Assembly: GCA_020635975.1 (NCBI GenBank)
Contig: JACJYT010000012.1
Location: 1-64,000, forward strand
Source: Chitinophagales bacterium
Lineage (GTDB): Bacteria > Bacteroidota > Bacteroidia > Chitinophagales > UBA8649
Length of the DNA: 64,000 bases
Reading direction: 5' to 3'
How positions within the stretch are numbered: the first letter of the stretch is position 1; every line of letters begins with the position of its first letter. Of this stretch, positions 26,573 through 35,248 are shown piece by piece. Position numbers and translations under genes: made by a program. Under the pieces are notes generated by a model. That model saw only the letters and a program-made list of their open reading frames with translations, searched no databases and was not told the DNA's origin.

Positions 26573-27161
26573 TTAAAAATCTTTTTTTCATTATTACAAA
26601 TAACTCGTTATTGTGGCGAGGGGAAATGGAATTGTAAGCGGTTTCCATTTGAACTAATTCGAATTCCTTATTAAAAAGCTCCAAATATTCTTCTTTGCAT
26701 CCACCAAAGGGAGGCATGTCTTGATTAAGCGGAATTTGGAAAAGTAGTCCAACTAGTTTGCCCTCAGGCTTTAATAAGCTATGCATTTTGCTAACGTATG
26801 CTTTTCTTAAACTTGGATTCAAAGCGCAAAAGAAGGTTTGCTCTATAATTAAGTCAAATTGCATATCTAGTTCAAAGAAGTCGGCAGAAAGTAGTCGGTT
26901 TCGAGGGAATTCGGGTATTCTTTTTTTGATATTTTCTATAGCTTGTTGCGCCCAATCTACCACATAAACATTGTTAAAGCCCAAGAAATGAAGATATTCT
27001 GCTTCGTAGGCATTTCCAGAGCCTGGAATTAAAATCTTTAGCGATTTATCCTTTAATTGCTCAAAATAGGCCTTTAAAGGGGGTGAAACTTGACCTAAGT
27101 CCCATCCTGTTTTGTTTTCTAGATACCTATCTTGCCAGTAATCTGCATTATTTGTTTTCAT
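26559..27161 (-). CDS. TPMT-family SAM-dependent methyltransferase
   Basis: A 200-residue thiopurine-S-methyltransferase-like protein. The start NADYWQDRYLENKTGWDLGQVSPPLKAYF is the family signature. The SAM-binding loop ILIPGSGNAYEAEYLHFLGF is near residue 44, followed by VVDWAQQAIENIKKR and DLIIEQTFFCALNPSLR. In bacteria such enzymes methylate sulfur, selenium or tellurium compounds or halides; the substrate here is unknown. Confidence 0.88.
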   Translation of the reverse strand: MKTNNADYWQDRYLENKTGWDLGQVSPPLKAYFEQLKDKSLKILIPGSGNAYEAEYLHFLGFNNVYVVDWAQQAIENIKKRIPEFPRNRLLSADFFELDMQFDLIIEQTFFCALNPSLRKAYVSKMHSLLKPEGKLVGLLFQIPLNQDMPPFGGCKEEYLELFNKEFELVQMETAYNSISPRHNNELFVIMKKRFLTTDN

Positions 27162-27187
27162 ACAATAAATCTTAGTGAATTTAGTTA

Positions 27188-27195
27188 TAACTTTG
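27188..27195 (+). promoter_or_regulatory. -7 promoter element (TAACTTTG)
   Basis: Matches TAnnTTTG, 24 nt before the ATG at 27220 of the coiled-coil membrane protein. It supports that ATG over an upstream start that would overlap the promoter. Confidence 0.45.
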
Positions 27196-27219
27196 TTACT
27201 TAAAACAAAATTCCTTAAA

Positions 27220-28143
27220 ATGAGTGAATCGAATAAAAATTCAAAGAAAACGGTATATCTAATAATAATCTTTTTATTGTTACTGATAAATTTAGTAGGA
27301 GCCTACTATCTATTCAAAGGGCAACAAGACATTGAAGCAAAGACTGAAGAAATTGTAGACTTAAAAGACGATTTAGGCGAATTGCAAGCGGATTTTAATG
27401 CGCAATTGGCTGAATTGGAAAAAATGAAAGGCGTGAATGCAGAGTTAGATGTTCTTTTAGCAGAACGTGAAGCGGAGATAAAAGAGCACCTAGCTGAAAT
27501 TGACAAATGGAAGAAGCAAAGCAGCTATAATGTTGGTGAGGTTAAAAAACTGAAAGACAAGCTACTAGAATTTGAAGAAGAAAGAATGTCTTTCTTAGCG
27601 CAAATTGATGAGTTAACTGAGCAAAATGCGGAGTTAACAGAATTGAAGGAGCAGTTAGAAGTGGATTTAGCTTCAGAAAAGGAAACTACAAGTATCTTAT
27701 CTGAAGAGAAAGAATACCTAGCTGGAAAGTTTGAACTAGGCTCTTTATTACAAGCTGATGAGCTAACTGCAAATGGCATCAAGACCAAAGATAATGGTGT
27801 TGAGAAAGAGGTATACAAGGTGAAGAACGTAGAGAAAATTTTAGTTTGCTACCAAACTGGTGAAAACAAGGTAAGAGAAAAGGGCGAAGTGAAGATGCAA
27901 TTGCGTTTGTTAAATCCTAGCGGCGAAACCATGTACCTAGAACAAGAAGGTAGTGGAACTTTTACAAGTAAAGAAAACGGCAAAGAGCTTAGATTTACTA
28001 AAGAAGCTTCATTTGCTTACGACAATAGTAACAAAAAGATTTGTATTTATTGGTCGCACAATATTACTCAAGCAGGTATGTATACCGCAGAAATTTACCA
28101 AGAAGGTTACTTAGTTGGTATCAAGAAATTTGAATTGCAGTAG
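27220..28143 (+). CDS. Membrane-anchored coiled-coil protein of unknown function
   Basis: About 307 residues from the ATG at 27220. After a polar N-terminus there is one membrane helix (TVYLIIIFLLLLINLVGAYYLF), then a coiled coil of about 130 residues rich in E, L and K. The C-terminal ~130-residue beta-rich domain begins near GSLLQADELTANGIKTKDNG and ends in GYLVGIKKFELQ. This architecture recurs in Bacteroidota, but I know no function. The domain probably faces the periplasm. It is followed by a strong bidirectional terminator. Confidence 0.75.
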   Translation: MSESNKNSKKTVYLIIIFLLLLINLVGAYYLFKGQQDIEAKTEEIVDLKDDLGELQADFNAQLAELEKMKGVNAELDVLLAEREAEIKEHLAEIDKWKKQSSYNVGEVKKLKDKLLEFEEERMSFLAQIDELTEQNAELTELKEQLEVDLASEKETTSILSEEKEYLAGKFELGSLLQADELTANGIKTKDNGVEKEVYKVKNVEKILVCYQTGENKVREKGEVKMQLRLLNPSGETMYLEQEGSGTFTSKENGKELRFTKEASFAYDNSNKKICIYWSHNITQAGMYTAEIYQEGYLVGIKKFELQ

Positions 28144-28163
28144 TTTGTAATTCTTAATTTAAC

Positions 28164-28199
28164 AAAAAAACCATCCGACATCTGTCGGATGGTTTTTTT
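28164..28199. terminator. Bidirectional rho-independent terminator
   Basis: CCATCCGAC and GTCGGATGG (within 28171-28192) form a 9-bp stem around ATCT, flanked by A7 on the left and T7 on the right. It serves the two convergent genes on either side. Confidence 0.93.
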
Positions 28200-28203
28200 A
28201 TGT

Positions 28204-30600
28204 CTAGAAGTCATCGCCTCCGTCGGTATATTCACTCTTTTTAGCTTTAAAATTATTAATCTTATAGCTCGCTGAAAAGATTAAACTTGGTCCACGAGGG
28301 TTGTTTATTCTAGATGAAGTGAAGTTATTTCCTTCGGCGTAACTTCTACTAATGTAGGTGTTAAACATATCTCTAATTTGCAAGCCCAAGCTTAATTGCT
28401 TGTCGAATAAATCTTGTTTTATTCCACCGTCGAAGCTCAAAGTATATCTTTCTCTACCTTGGGCATTTACTATTGGACTAGAATAAGAAGCATTAAATTG
28501 AATTTTGGTATTTTTCTTTATAGTAAAGTAATTATTCCATCTTAAGTTATATGAAAAAGAGGAACGATCGAAAATTTCATCGGCATAGGATCCTTTAAGT
28601 TTAAAATAGAAAATGTTAGCCAATAAGTCGGTATTCCACCAAGAAAGTGGCAATAAACTTAGGCTCGATTCAAGACCTACGGAAGAGGAATTGCCTATGT
28701 TTTCGGGAAACTGCTCGGTTAGTTCATAGCTTAGAGGTATTCTAACAATTTGAGTTGAATTAACTTCTCTTCTAAAATAGAGTTCATTACTCCAGGAACC
28801 CTTCTTTTTAAAATTAAATAACCAGCCAGCTTCTATGCTGTGGATATATTCTGGTAGTATGCTTGGATTCCCTCTAAACAAGGTATTAGCATCTGTATAT
28901 ACCGAATTGGGTTCTAAATACCATCCTCTTGGTCTATTGATTCGCTTGCTATAACTTATAAAGAATTGGTGCTGCTCGCTTGCATTATAGGCTAGATGCA
29001 AGGAAGGAAATAAATCTAAGCGCTTCACAAGATAAGACGTATCTCTATTAAGTACTTCTGAATTTCGGTTGGTATTTTCAGCTCTTAAACCGAGTTGATA
29101 GCTAAATTTTTCCCATTTACTAGAGAAAATTCCATAAAATGCTCGGATGTTTCTATCGTATTTTGTATCGCTGTAAAATTGATTTTGATCTTCAAACTCT
29201 CCGCTAGTCAAATTCAATTGATAGGCAATGTTCTCATCTCTACTATTGTTTAATTGCTGCATCATGCCTATTTCGAACTTGCTATGATCTTTAATGGGAA
29301 TGCTGTAGTCTACATTTATTCGCAATCTATTTGAGGGACCTTCTTCAGTACTTAAAGTAGCAAAAATCAGTTCATTATTACTATCTTTCCTTTGGTTATC
29401 GATTTCTTCATTAAATCCTCGAACATTGAAAGAGCCATGTACACTTAGTTTGGATTTGTTTTTAAAATCATAGCCATAGTCTATGCTAAATTCATGAAAA
29501 GGTCCTTCTCGTGTGCTCTTGTTGTAGTTCGTAAAGCTCTCTTCTTCTCCAGTTGTTCTATTGATAAATTGGAAGTCGAGTTCATCATCAAACACCATTT
29601 TAAAACCTCCATATTGGTAATTGAAGGCTATATATTGTTGCTCCGTTGGTCGGTATTCTAGGCCAGCTTTAATGCCATAGTTATTGTGGATTCTATTTTT
29701 GCTACCATCGTTAATGGTGCTTACTGTAGTATCATTTAAACTCGTGTTAAGTTCAGAAGAATAGCTGCCTGGATTTTCTCTGTGGTTGTAATTACCCGAT
29801 ATGGTATAGGTAAATTTTTTCCTACTAAGCACAAAGGTTGCGTCGCCCCCGTAAGTGGAGAACATTCCTCCACGAGCATTTATGATACCACTAAAGCCAT
29901 CGTTCGATTTTTTCTTGGTGATGATATTTATAATGCCAGCAGTACCTTCAGCATCATAACGGGCAGAGGGATTAGTGATGATTTCTATGTTTTCAATAGT
30001 GCTAGCAGGTATTTGTCGTAAGGCATCATTGGCATCTAATACTGAAGGTCGACCATTAATAAAGACGGTAAATCCTGAGCTTCCTCTTAAGCGAATATCG
30101 CCATTAATGTCGCTCTGAATAGAAGGAACTGTAGCAAGAACATCGGCAGCAGTACCATTAGAGGCGGCAATTTGCTTATCCACATCTACCACTTTTTTAT
30201 CCAATTCATATTTAACGGAAGACTTTAGGGCGGTAACTTCTACCTCCTTTACTATTTGGGCATCTGTGCCTAAGTAAATGGTTCCTAAATCTATAGTAGG
30301 ATTTTCCTTGCTCAAGCTTAGATTTTCAATGGTTTTGCTATCGTAGCCAATAAAAGATACCTCTAAATTGTAAGTGCCAGCTTTTAGTTGATCTAATAAG
30401 AACTTACCATACATATCGCTCACTATTCCGGTAACCAGAGCTTGATCTTCACTGTTATACAAGGATATGGTACAATATTCCATATTTTCTTTACTCTTGT
30501 TATCTTGAACGATTCCACGAATACTAAAATTGGTTATTTGTGAAAATAAGGGCGAACTAGTCAGAAGTGCTAGAACTCCAAGAAAGTAAAATTTAGGCAT
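28204..30600 (-). CDS. TonB-dependent receptor-type outer-membrane protein with carboxypeptidase-like domain
   Basis: A 798-residue outer-membrane protein. Signal peptide at 1-20, then an Ig-like carboxypeptidase-regulatory domain (about 25-110: IRGIVQDNKSKENMEYCTISLYN), a plug domain (about 125-230: GTAADVLATVPSIQSDINGDIRLRG, FINGRPS, PSARYDAEGTAGIINIITKK), then a long beta-barrel. This is the common Bacteroidota layout for the outer-membrane beta-barrel (OMP_b-brl_3) group. No SusD-like partner follows, so it is not a classic SusCD pair. The ligand is unknown. Confidence 0.9.
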   Translation of the reverse strand: MPKFYFLGVLALLTSSPLFSQITNFSIRGIVQDNKSKENMEYCTISLYNSEDQALVTGIVSDMYGKFLLDQLKAGTYNLEVSFIGYDSKTIENLSLSKENPTIDLGTIYLGTDAQIVKEVEVTALKSSVKYELDKKVVDVDKQIAASNGTAADVLATVPSIQSDINGDIRLRGSSGFTVFINGRPSVLDANDALRQIPASTIENIEIITNPSARYDAEGTAGIINIITKKKSNDGFSGIINARGGMFSTYGGDATFVLSRKKFTYTISGNYNHRENPGSYSSELNTSLNDTTVSTINDGSKNRIHNNYGIKAGLEYRPTEQQYIAFNYQYGGFKMVFDDELDFQFINRTTGEEESFTNYNKSTREGPFHEFSIDYGYDFKNKSKLSVHGSFNVRGFNEEIDNQRKDSNNELIFATLSTEEGPSNRLRINVDYSIPIKDHSKFEIGMMQQLNNSRDENIAYQLNLTSGEFEDQNQFYSDTKYDRNIRAFYGIFSSKWEKFSYQLGLRAENTNRNSEVLNRDTSYLVKRLDLFPSLHLAYNASEQHQFFISYSKRINRPRGWYLEPNSVYTDANTLFRGNPSILPEYIHSIEAGWLFNFKKKGSWSNELYFRREVNSTQIVRIPLSYELTEQFPENIGNSSSVGLESSLSLLPLSWWNTDLLANIFYFKLKGSYADEIFDRSSFSYNLRWNNYFTIKKNTKIQFNASYSSPIVNAQGRERYTLSFDGGIKQDLFDKQLSLGLQIRDMFNTYISRSYAEGNNFTSSRINNPRGPSLIFSASYKINNFKAKKSEYTDGGDDF

Positions 30601-30675
30601 ACTTGTAAATTGGGTAGTAAAGATAATTTATAATAAGCTCTAAAACTTTTTATAAATGTTAAAAGCTCTAAAGAC

Positions 30676-31422
30676 TTATACAAGTTCTGTTACTAAATCG
30701 GGATATTCTAAATCGAGTTTTTCTAAAGTTTCTACTACGATTTTGGCTATTAGATATTCTTTATACCATTTATCATCTACTGGAATAATGTGCCACGGGG
30801 CCGCCTCTTGTGTATGATCGATACATTCTTGGTAATATTTCATGTATTGGTCCCAGCTCTTTCTAGTTTCCCAATCTCCATCGCTATGTTTATAGAATTT
30901 GTCTCTTTCTTGCATGCGTTCTTTTAAACGTTGTTCTTGCACTTCTTTAGAGAGATGTAAATAGAATTTCAGTACTATGGTTTTGTTATCCTGCAAGCTT
31001 GCTTCGAAATTATTGATTAATCCAAAACGTTTTTTTGCCTGAGCATCGTCAACAAAACCGAGAACTCTAGTTACTAAAACATCTTCATAATGCGAACGAT
31101 TGAAGATTTTAATTTGTCCTTTCTCTGGACTTTCCTGATGGATTCGCCATAAGAAATCGTGCGCTAGTTCTTTCTTTGTTGGCACTTTAAACGAAGCAAC
31201 ACTGATTCCAAAAGCTGGAATTTTAGAAAAAACATTTTTTACTACACCGTCTTTACCGCTAGCATCCATGCCTTGCAATACCACAAGCAAACTATATTTT
31301 TCTTGAGCGCGCATTTTATGCTGCAAGCTTGCCATGCGCTGCTTTAGCTCTTTAGTAAGTTCTTTTATTTCGTTTTTATTGCTTCCCTTGGGCGCCCAAG
31401 TGCTGATTTCGCTAAGTTTCAT
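30676..31422 (-). CDS. PPK2-family polyphosphate:nucleotide phosphotransferase
   Basis: A 248-residue kinase that uses polyphosphate to phosphorylate nucleotides. The Walker A motif GMDASGKDG is at 51-59, the Walker B-type NRSHYED at 108-114, and lid residues KERMQERDKFYKHSDGDWETRKSWDQY follow. The ending PWHIIPVDDKWYKEYLIAKIVVETLE matches the family. Its length and motifs fit the single-domain class that phosphorylates AMP and/or ADP. It lies 10 nt after the YrdC-like gene in a three-gene minus-strand operon. Confidence 0.93.
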   Translation of the reverse strand: MKLSEISTWAPKGSNKNEIKELTKELKQRMASLQHKMRAQEKYSLLVVLQGMDASGKDGVVKNVFSKIPAFGISVASFKVPTKKELAHDFLWRIHQESPEKGQIKIFNRSHYEDVLVTRVLGFVDDAQAKKRFGLINNFEASLQDNKTIVLKFYLHLSKEVQEQRLKERMQERDKFYKHSDGDWETRKSWDQYMKYYQECIDHTQEAAPWHIIPVDDKWYKEYLIAKIVVETLEKLDLEYPDLVTELV

Positions 31423-31432
31423 GCTCTAAATT

Positions 31433-32050
31433 TTAAATAATATTAATATCGCCTAAGCCTTCTCTTACTAACAAAGCTTCTTTACCTGTGTAATCAATAA
31501 TGGTGGACGGAACATTTTTCCCGTAGCCCCCATCTATTACTATGTCTACTATTCCTTCGTAACTTTCTCCCAGCTCTTCAGGGTCGGTCATATATTCTAA
31601 TACCTCATCGTCGTGTTTGATAGAAGCTGAAAGTATTGGTCGGCCCAAAACCTTAACAATAGCACGGGGAATAGCATGGTCGGGAACGCGAATTCCAACT
31701 TCTTTCTTTTTGTAATCAAATATTTTCTGAATCGCTTTATTCGCATTAAGAATAAAAGTGTAGGGACCAGGTAGCACCCGATGCATTAATTTGTAGGTAG
31801 GTGTTGGTAAATTAAGCGTGTATTCAGATATGTGACGTAAATCGTAGCAAACAATGGAAAAATTGGCCTTGTTCGCCTTGATATTTTTAAGCTTACAAAT
31901 TTTCTCATAAGCCTTTTTATTACTGATGTCGCAGCCAAGGGTATAGACGGTATCTGTAGGATAGATAATCACGCCACCATCTAGAAGGCAGTCTACCACC
32001 TGATTTATACGTCTTTCATCTGGGTTTTCGTGATCTATTCTTAATATCAT
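31433..32050 (-). CDS. Threonylcarbamoyl-AMP synthase family protein (YrdC/Sua5/YciO)
   Basis: About 205 residues from the ATG at 32050, which overlaps the NUDIX stop by 4 nt (ATGA). A start 51 nt upstream is open but would lie deep in the NUDIX gene. The YrdC domain fills the protein: GGVIIYPTDTVYTLGCD near 27, KxxKANKANFSIVC near 60, LPGPYTFIL near 95 and GIRVPDHAIPRAIV near 122. It has no Sua5 C-terminal domain. YrdC makes the donor for TsaD (8.1 kb); YciO-like paralogues are weaker enzymes, and this sequence could be one of those. Confidence 0.88.
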   Translation of the reverse strand: MILRIDHENPDERRINQVVDCLLDGGVIIYPTDTVYTLGCDISNKKAYEKICKLKNIKANKANFSIVCYDLRHISEYTLNLPTPTYKLMHRVLPGPYTFILNANKAIQKIFDYKKKEVGIRVPDHAIPRAIVKVLGRPILSASIKHDDEVLEYMTDPEELGESYEGIVDIVIDGGYGKNVPSTIIDYTGKEALLVREGLGDINII

Positions 32051-32679
32051 GCTTCTAAAATACTTAATAATTCGCTTATTATCATGGCTGTTGCTCCCCA
32101 AATTGTTTTTCCTTCTATCTGGAAACTTGGACTTTCAAATTGAATATTCAATTTTTCGTTATGGTAGAGAAACACTTTTTGATTATCCTTATTGAGCAAA
32201 TCTTCTACTTTAAATTCTAAGATTTCTTTTACCTCTCTTTCTTCTTTGATGAAATTTGCTTCCTTTTCAGTATAAGCTAAAAAAGGATAAATAACAAAAT
32301 TACTTGGGGGCACATACAGCCATGTGAGTTCTAAAAGAATATCTTTTTTGTTTAGAATTGCCCCAACTTCCTCTTTAGCTTCTCTTAAGGCAGTGCTTTG
32401 TAAATCTTCATCTTCTGGGTCGCGTTTACCTCCAGGCAAACTAATTTGTCCACTATGTGCCCCCTTGTATTCGTGTCGCTGCGTAAATACAATGTAGCTT
32501 TCCCCATTTTTTTCATAAAGTAAAATGAGCACAGCACTTTCTTTTGCCTCGAACTTTTTAAGCTCTTCTTTGTTAAACTTTTTTCGGTTTGGAGGACTCA
32601 TTTTACTCTGAGCCATAAAACCGGGTAGTTTATCAGGATGAATTTGCTTAATTTTGCTTAAAATTTGAGAAATATGCAT
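32047..32679 (-). CDS. NUDIX hydrolase, CoA-pyrophosphatase type
   Basis: A 210-residue hydrolase. The segment QRHEYKGAHSGQISLPGGK is the signature of the CoA-pyrophosphatase branch, followed by the NUDIX catalytic REAKEEVG (99-106). Such enzymes cleave CoA or oxidised CoA to phosphopantetheine and 3',5'-ADP. First gene of the operon with the YrdC-like and PPK2 genes. A TAnnTTTG-like element on the minus strand at 32699-32706 could drive it. Confidence 0.88.
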   Translation of the reverse strand: MHISQILSKIKQIHPDKLPGFMAQSKMSPPNRKKFNKEELKKFEAKESAVLILLYEKNGESYIVFTQRHEYKGAHSGQISLPGGKRDPEDEDLQSTALREAKEEVGAILNKKDILLELTWLYVPPSNFVIYPFLAYTEKEANFIKEEREVKEILEFKVEDLLNKDNQKVFLYHNEKLNIQFESPSFQIEGKTIWGATAMIISELLSILEA

Positions 32680-32717
32680 GAGTTAAACTTAGCTTATGCA
32701 AAAATAGTCATTGTAGA

Positions 32718-33710
32718 ATGAGAAAAAGATTTTTATTAGAAGGAGAACAGAATGGGAGTCCAATTTGGATAGGAGTTGCCTTTAAGGATGGAGAGGTAAG
32801 TGTTTTTTTGCATTTGTTTTTGAAGAAGGAAGTTAGTAAGGAAGCGTTGCAGGCTTGGGTAAGAACGGGCAAAGATATGCCTGAAGCCATGCAATTAATA
32901 GAAAGAAGTGTAGGGGATGAAAATTTATTGCCCGAGGATATCAAAGTAGTTAATGTAGGTAAGGTACGCGATATAGAAATCGAGTGGGCAGATAACTTAA
33001 TGCAAACTAGGATGATGCAAGGATTTGCTGGCGAGTTGAATTTGCTAAAGGATAAGGTCTCCGCTTTGGAAGATTACAGTCAAGAGGTTTTTGATGCCTG
33101 TTCTTCCTTTTGGGAAAGATTGCTTGCCTTTAAGAAAGAACAAATCAGTTTAAGTAATGAGATAATGGATGCTTACAAACAGGATTTGGATATTTTGTTT
33201 GAAGCATTGAAAGCACTTCGTCAGGATTTTAAGAAGGAGAAGATCTTAAAGGCTCGAGAAACCAAGCTAAGTTTGTTAGGTACTTTAGATAAAGTAGAGA
33301 AAGATTTAAAAGGTGGTTTGGGGGCAAAGGCAGGAATAGCCCAGTTAAAAAAGGCAAGAACTACTTTAAACGATGCGGGTTTGTCTAAGGCGCATTATGA
33401 GGAGGTGCATACTCGCATTAATGATTTGTTTGCTAGCTTGAGCGAAATTAAGAATAAAGTAGAGGATGGCAAGACCAACAAGCGTATAAGCGATTTGGAA
33501 GAAATTAGTGCCAAAATGCAGAAATCTTTAGAGTGGGATGAACGGGAACTTGCCAAAGAGCAAAAAAATAGAGAGCGCAGTGAGCAGATTTTCCAAGTGA
33601 AATTACTCGATGCTAAAATAGAGATGATTCAACAACGTGTAGTGGAGAAGCGAGAAAAGTTGGAAAACATTTTAAGCACACTAAAGAGCTTAAAGAAAAA
33701 GCAAGCTTAG
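32718..33710 (+). CDS. Cytoplasmic coiled-coil protein of unknown function
   Basis: A 330-residue protein without signal peptide or membrane helix. The first ~100 residues look globular (IWIGVAFKDGEVSVFLHLFL); the rest is almost entirely helical and charged, with long K/E heptads. The segment DACSSFWERLLAFKKEQ recalls DUF349-type helical repeats, but the match is weak. Its stop codon overlaps that of the convergent peroxidase gene. No function assigned. Confidence 0.65.
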   Translation: MRKRFLLEGEQNGSPIWIGVAFKDGEVSVFLHLFLKKEVSKEALQAWVRTGKDMPEAMQLIERSVGDENLLPEDIKVVNVGKVRDIEIEWADNLMQTRMMQGFAGELNLLKDKVSALEDYSQEVFDACSSFWERLLAFKKEQISLSNEIMDAYKQDLDILFEALKALRQDFKKEKILKARETKLSLLGTLDKVEKDLKGGLGAKAGIAQLKKARTTLNDAGLSKAHYEEVHTRINDLFASLSEIKNKVEDGKTNKRISDLEEISAKMQKSLEWDERELAKEQKNRERSEQIFQVKLLDAKIEMIQQRVVEKREKLENILSTLKSLKKKQA

Positions 33711-34264
33711 CCTTTAATCCAAGATAGAATCTCTTCCGACATGGGAGTAGTTTTTGGAGAGATTACTTTTTCCAGTTTACCGTCTGTACCGATAAGGTAT
33801 TTTTGAAAGTTCCAAGCTACATCACTATCTTCTACGCCATTCAAAGCTTTCATAGTAAGGAATTGGTATAGTGGATGCATATCCTTGCCTTTAACTGAAA
33901 TTTTAGACATCATTGGAAAGCTTACGCCGTAGTTTTTCTGACAAAAACTAGCAATTTCTTCATTGCTTCCTGGTTCTTGCGATAAAAAGTTGTTGGCAGG
34001 AAAGCCGATAATGATAAAGTTTTGGTCTTTATATTCTTTGTACAGCGCTTCTAACTCTTCGTATTGGGGTGTTAAACCACACTTAGAAGCGGTATTGACT
34101 ATCATTACTTTTTTACCTTTTACGCTAGCTAGGTCGAAGGTATTTCCTTCAATATCTTCTACTTGAAATTGATAAATACTTTGCGAAGTGTCGAAATTTT
34201 CTGTCATAACTTGAGGGCTGCCACAACTAATGATGGCTAATAAGATGAATAAAAAACCTTTCAT
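33707..34264 (-). CDS. Glutathione-peroxidase-family thiol peroxidase, lipoprotein
   Basis: A 185-residue peroxidase with a lipoprotein signal (MKGFLFILLAIISC; lipid Cys14). Peroxidatic Cys62 lies in NTASKCGLTPQYEELE. The FPANNFLSQEPGS block supplies the Gln, and VAWNFQKYLI the Trp/Asn of the active site. Bacterial members use thioredoxin rather than glutathione as a rule. The lipid anchor places it in the envelope, which fits defence against external peroxides or lipid peroxides (inference). Confidence 0.92.
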   Translation of the reverse strand: MKGFLFILLAIISCGSPQVMTENFDTSQSIYQFQVEDIEGNTFDLASVKGKKVMIVNTASKCGLTPQYEELEALYKEYKDQNFIIIGFPANNFLSQEPGSNEEIASFCQKNYGVSFPMMSKISVKGKDMHPLYQFLTMKALNGVEDSDVAWNFQKYLIGTDGKLEKVISPKTTPMSEEILSWIKG

Positions 34265-34406
34265 TGAATGTATGTTTTCTAAAGAACAACCAGAGTGCAG
34301 AAAAGGTTCAATTCGTAGAGTGAGAAGCTTCTGGCTATAATGTTGGCAAGTTGATGAGTTTTATGTTGATAGGTATATCTTTTCTCACGGAAGCTAACTA
34401 GCGATA

Positions 34407-34419
34407 TGGGATATTTCCA
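34407..34419. promoter_or_regulatory. Operator-like site 1 of the S24 regulator
   Basis: TGGGATATTTCCA differs by one base from the perfect palindrome at 34449. The two centres are 42 bp apart, four helical turns, as expected for cooperative repressor dimers. Confidence 0.55.
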
Positions 34420-34447
34420 TTTTTTTATCAATATGGTGGATATAAAA

Positions 34448-34478
34448 TTGGAATATTTCCATTAATAGTGTAACTTTG
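34448..34478 (+). promoter_or_regulatory. Promoter of the S24 regulator gene
   Basis: A -33 TTG (34448-34450) is followed after 20 nt by the -7 element TAACTTTG (34471-34478). The -7 element ends 5 nt before the ATG, so the transcript may be leaderless. Confidence 0.6.
34449..34461. promoter_or_regulatory. Operator-like site 2 of the S24 regulator
   Basis: TGGAATATTTCCA is a perfect 13-bp palindrome. It overlaps the TTG at 34448-34450 that fits a -33 element, so binding would block the promoter. Probably the binding site of the regulator encoded just downstream (inference). Confidence 0.6.
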
Positions 34479-34483
34479 AACTC

Positions 34484-35236
34484 ATGGAGAACAACTTAGC
34501 TATGGAAGCCCAACGATTTAAACGTTTAAGAAAGGATTTAGGGCATACACAAGCTTCCTTTGCTCAAGAACTAGATATTAAATCATCTACTATCGATATT
34601 GAGCGAGGCAAGATGCGCTTGCCAGCACATGCTCTTATTGTTTTGATGAAAAAATATGGGGTAAATCCGCTTTGGCTTTTTGGCGAAAGCGAGGAAATGT
34701 ATGTAAAGGAAGTGAAAAAGGAAGTTTTGCCTAAGGTGGTAAGCATAGATAGCGCTGGCGATGAAAATGTTCTAATGGTAAATGCTAAGGCTGCAGCTGG
34801 TTATCCTTCTAATTTAAGCAATCATCAATGGTATGGGGCTTTACCTGCTTTTCATATTCCTTTGCCTAGTTTTAAAGGGGTGAGCATAAGAGCATTCCAA
34901 GTGGAAGGTTATAGTATGTTGCCTATATTACAACCCAATGATTGGGTATTTGCCAAGGCGGTACTACACTTAAGCGATATCCAAAATGGAAATGTTTATG
35001 TAGTGGTAACAAAAGATTCGGTATTAGTGAAAAGGGTCTTTAATAAAGGGGCTAATGAGCTTCTTTTGATATCAGAAAATAGCGAATACCCAGATATTTA
35101 TTTAAAAAAGGCAGAAGTGCAAGAACTATGGCATTTTGCCAGCAAGATGAGTTTTGATTTGGGTGCAAGCTCCGATCGTTTACAAGTAATTAACGACAAG
35201 ATAGATTTGCTATTACAAGAAATTAAGCAGAAGTGA
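34484..35236 (+). CDS. XRE/LexA-like transcriptional repressor with S24 peptidase domain
   Basis: A 250-residue CI/LexA-type regulator. The N-terminal helix-turn-helix (about 10-60: LGHTQASFAQELDIKSSTIDIERGKMRLP) is followed by a linker with an Ala105-Gly106 cleavage-type site (AAAGYP) and an S24 domain with Ser144 (EGYSMLP) and Lys183 (VLVKRV) forming the catalytic dyad. It may therefore be inactivated by RecA-stimulated self-cleavage. No prophage genes, umuD or umuC are next to it. A coiled C-terminal tail (DKIDLLLQEIKQK) may aid dimerisation. Confidence 0.92.
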   Translation: MENNLAMEAQRFKRLRKDLGHTQASFAQELDIKSSTIDIERGKMRLPAHALIVLMKKYGVNPLWLFGESEEMYVKEVKKEVLPKVVSIDSAGDENVLMVNAKAAAGYPSNLSNHQWYGALPAFHIPLPSFKGVSIRAFQVEGYSMLPILQPNDWVFAKAVLHLSDIQNGNVYVVVTKDSVLVKRVFNKGANELLLISENSEYPDIYLKKAEVQELWHFASKMSFDLGASSDRLQVINDKIDLLLQEIKQK

Positions 35237-35248
35237 ATGTTAGAAGTT

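Noticed and set aside
23285..33710. Overlapping 3' ends of convergent genes (23285-23291, 26559-26572, 33707-33710)
   Set aside because: Short overlaps are expected in compact genomes; I see no sign of a special antisense mechanism.
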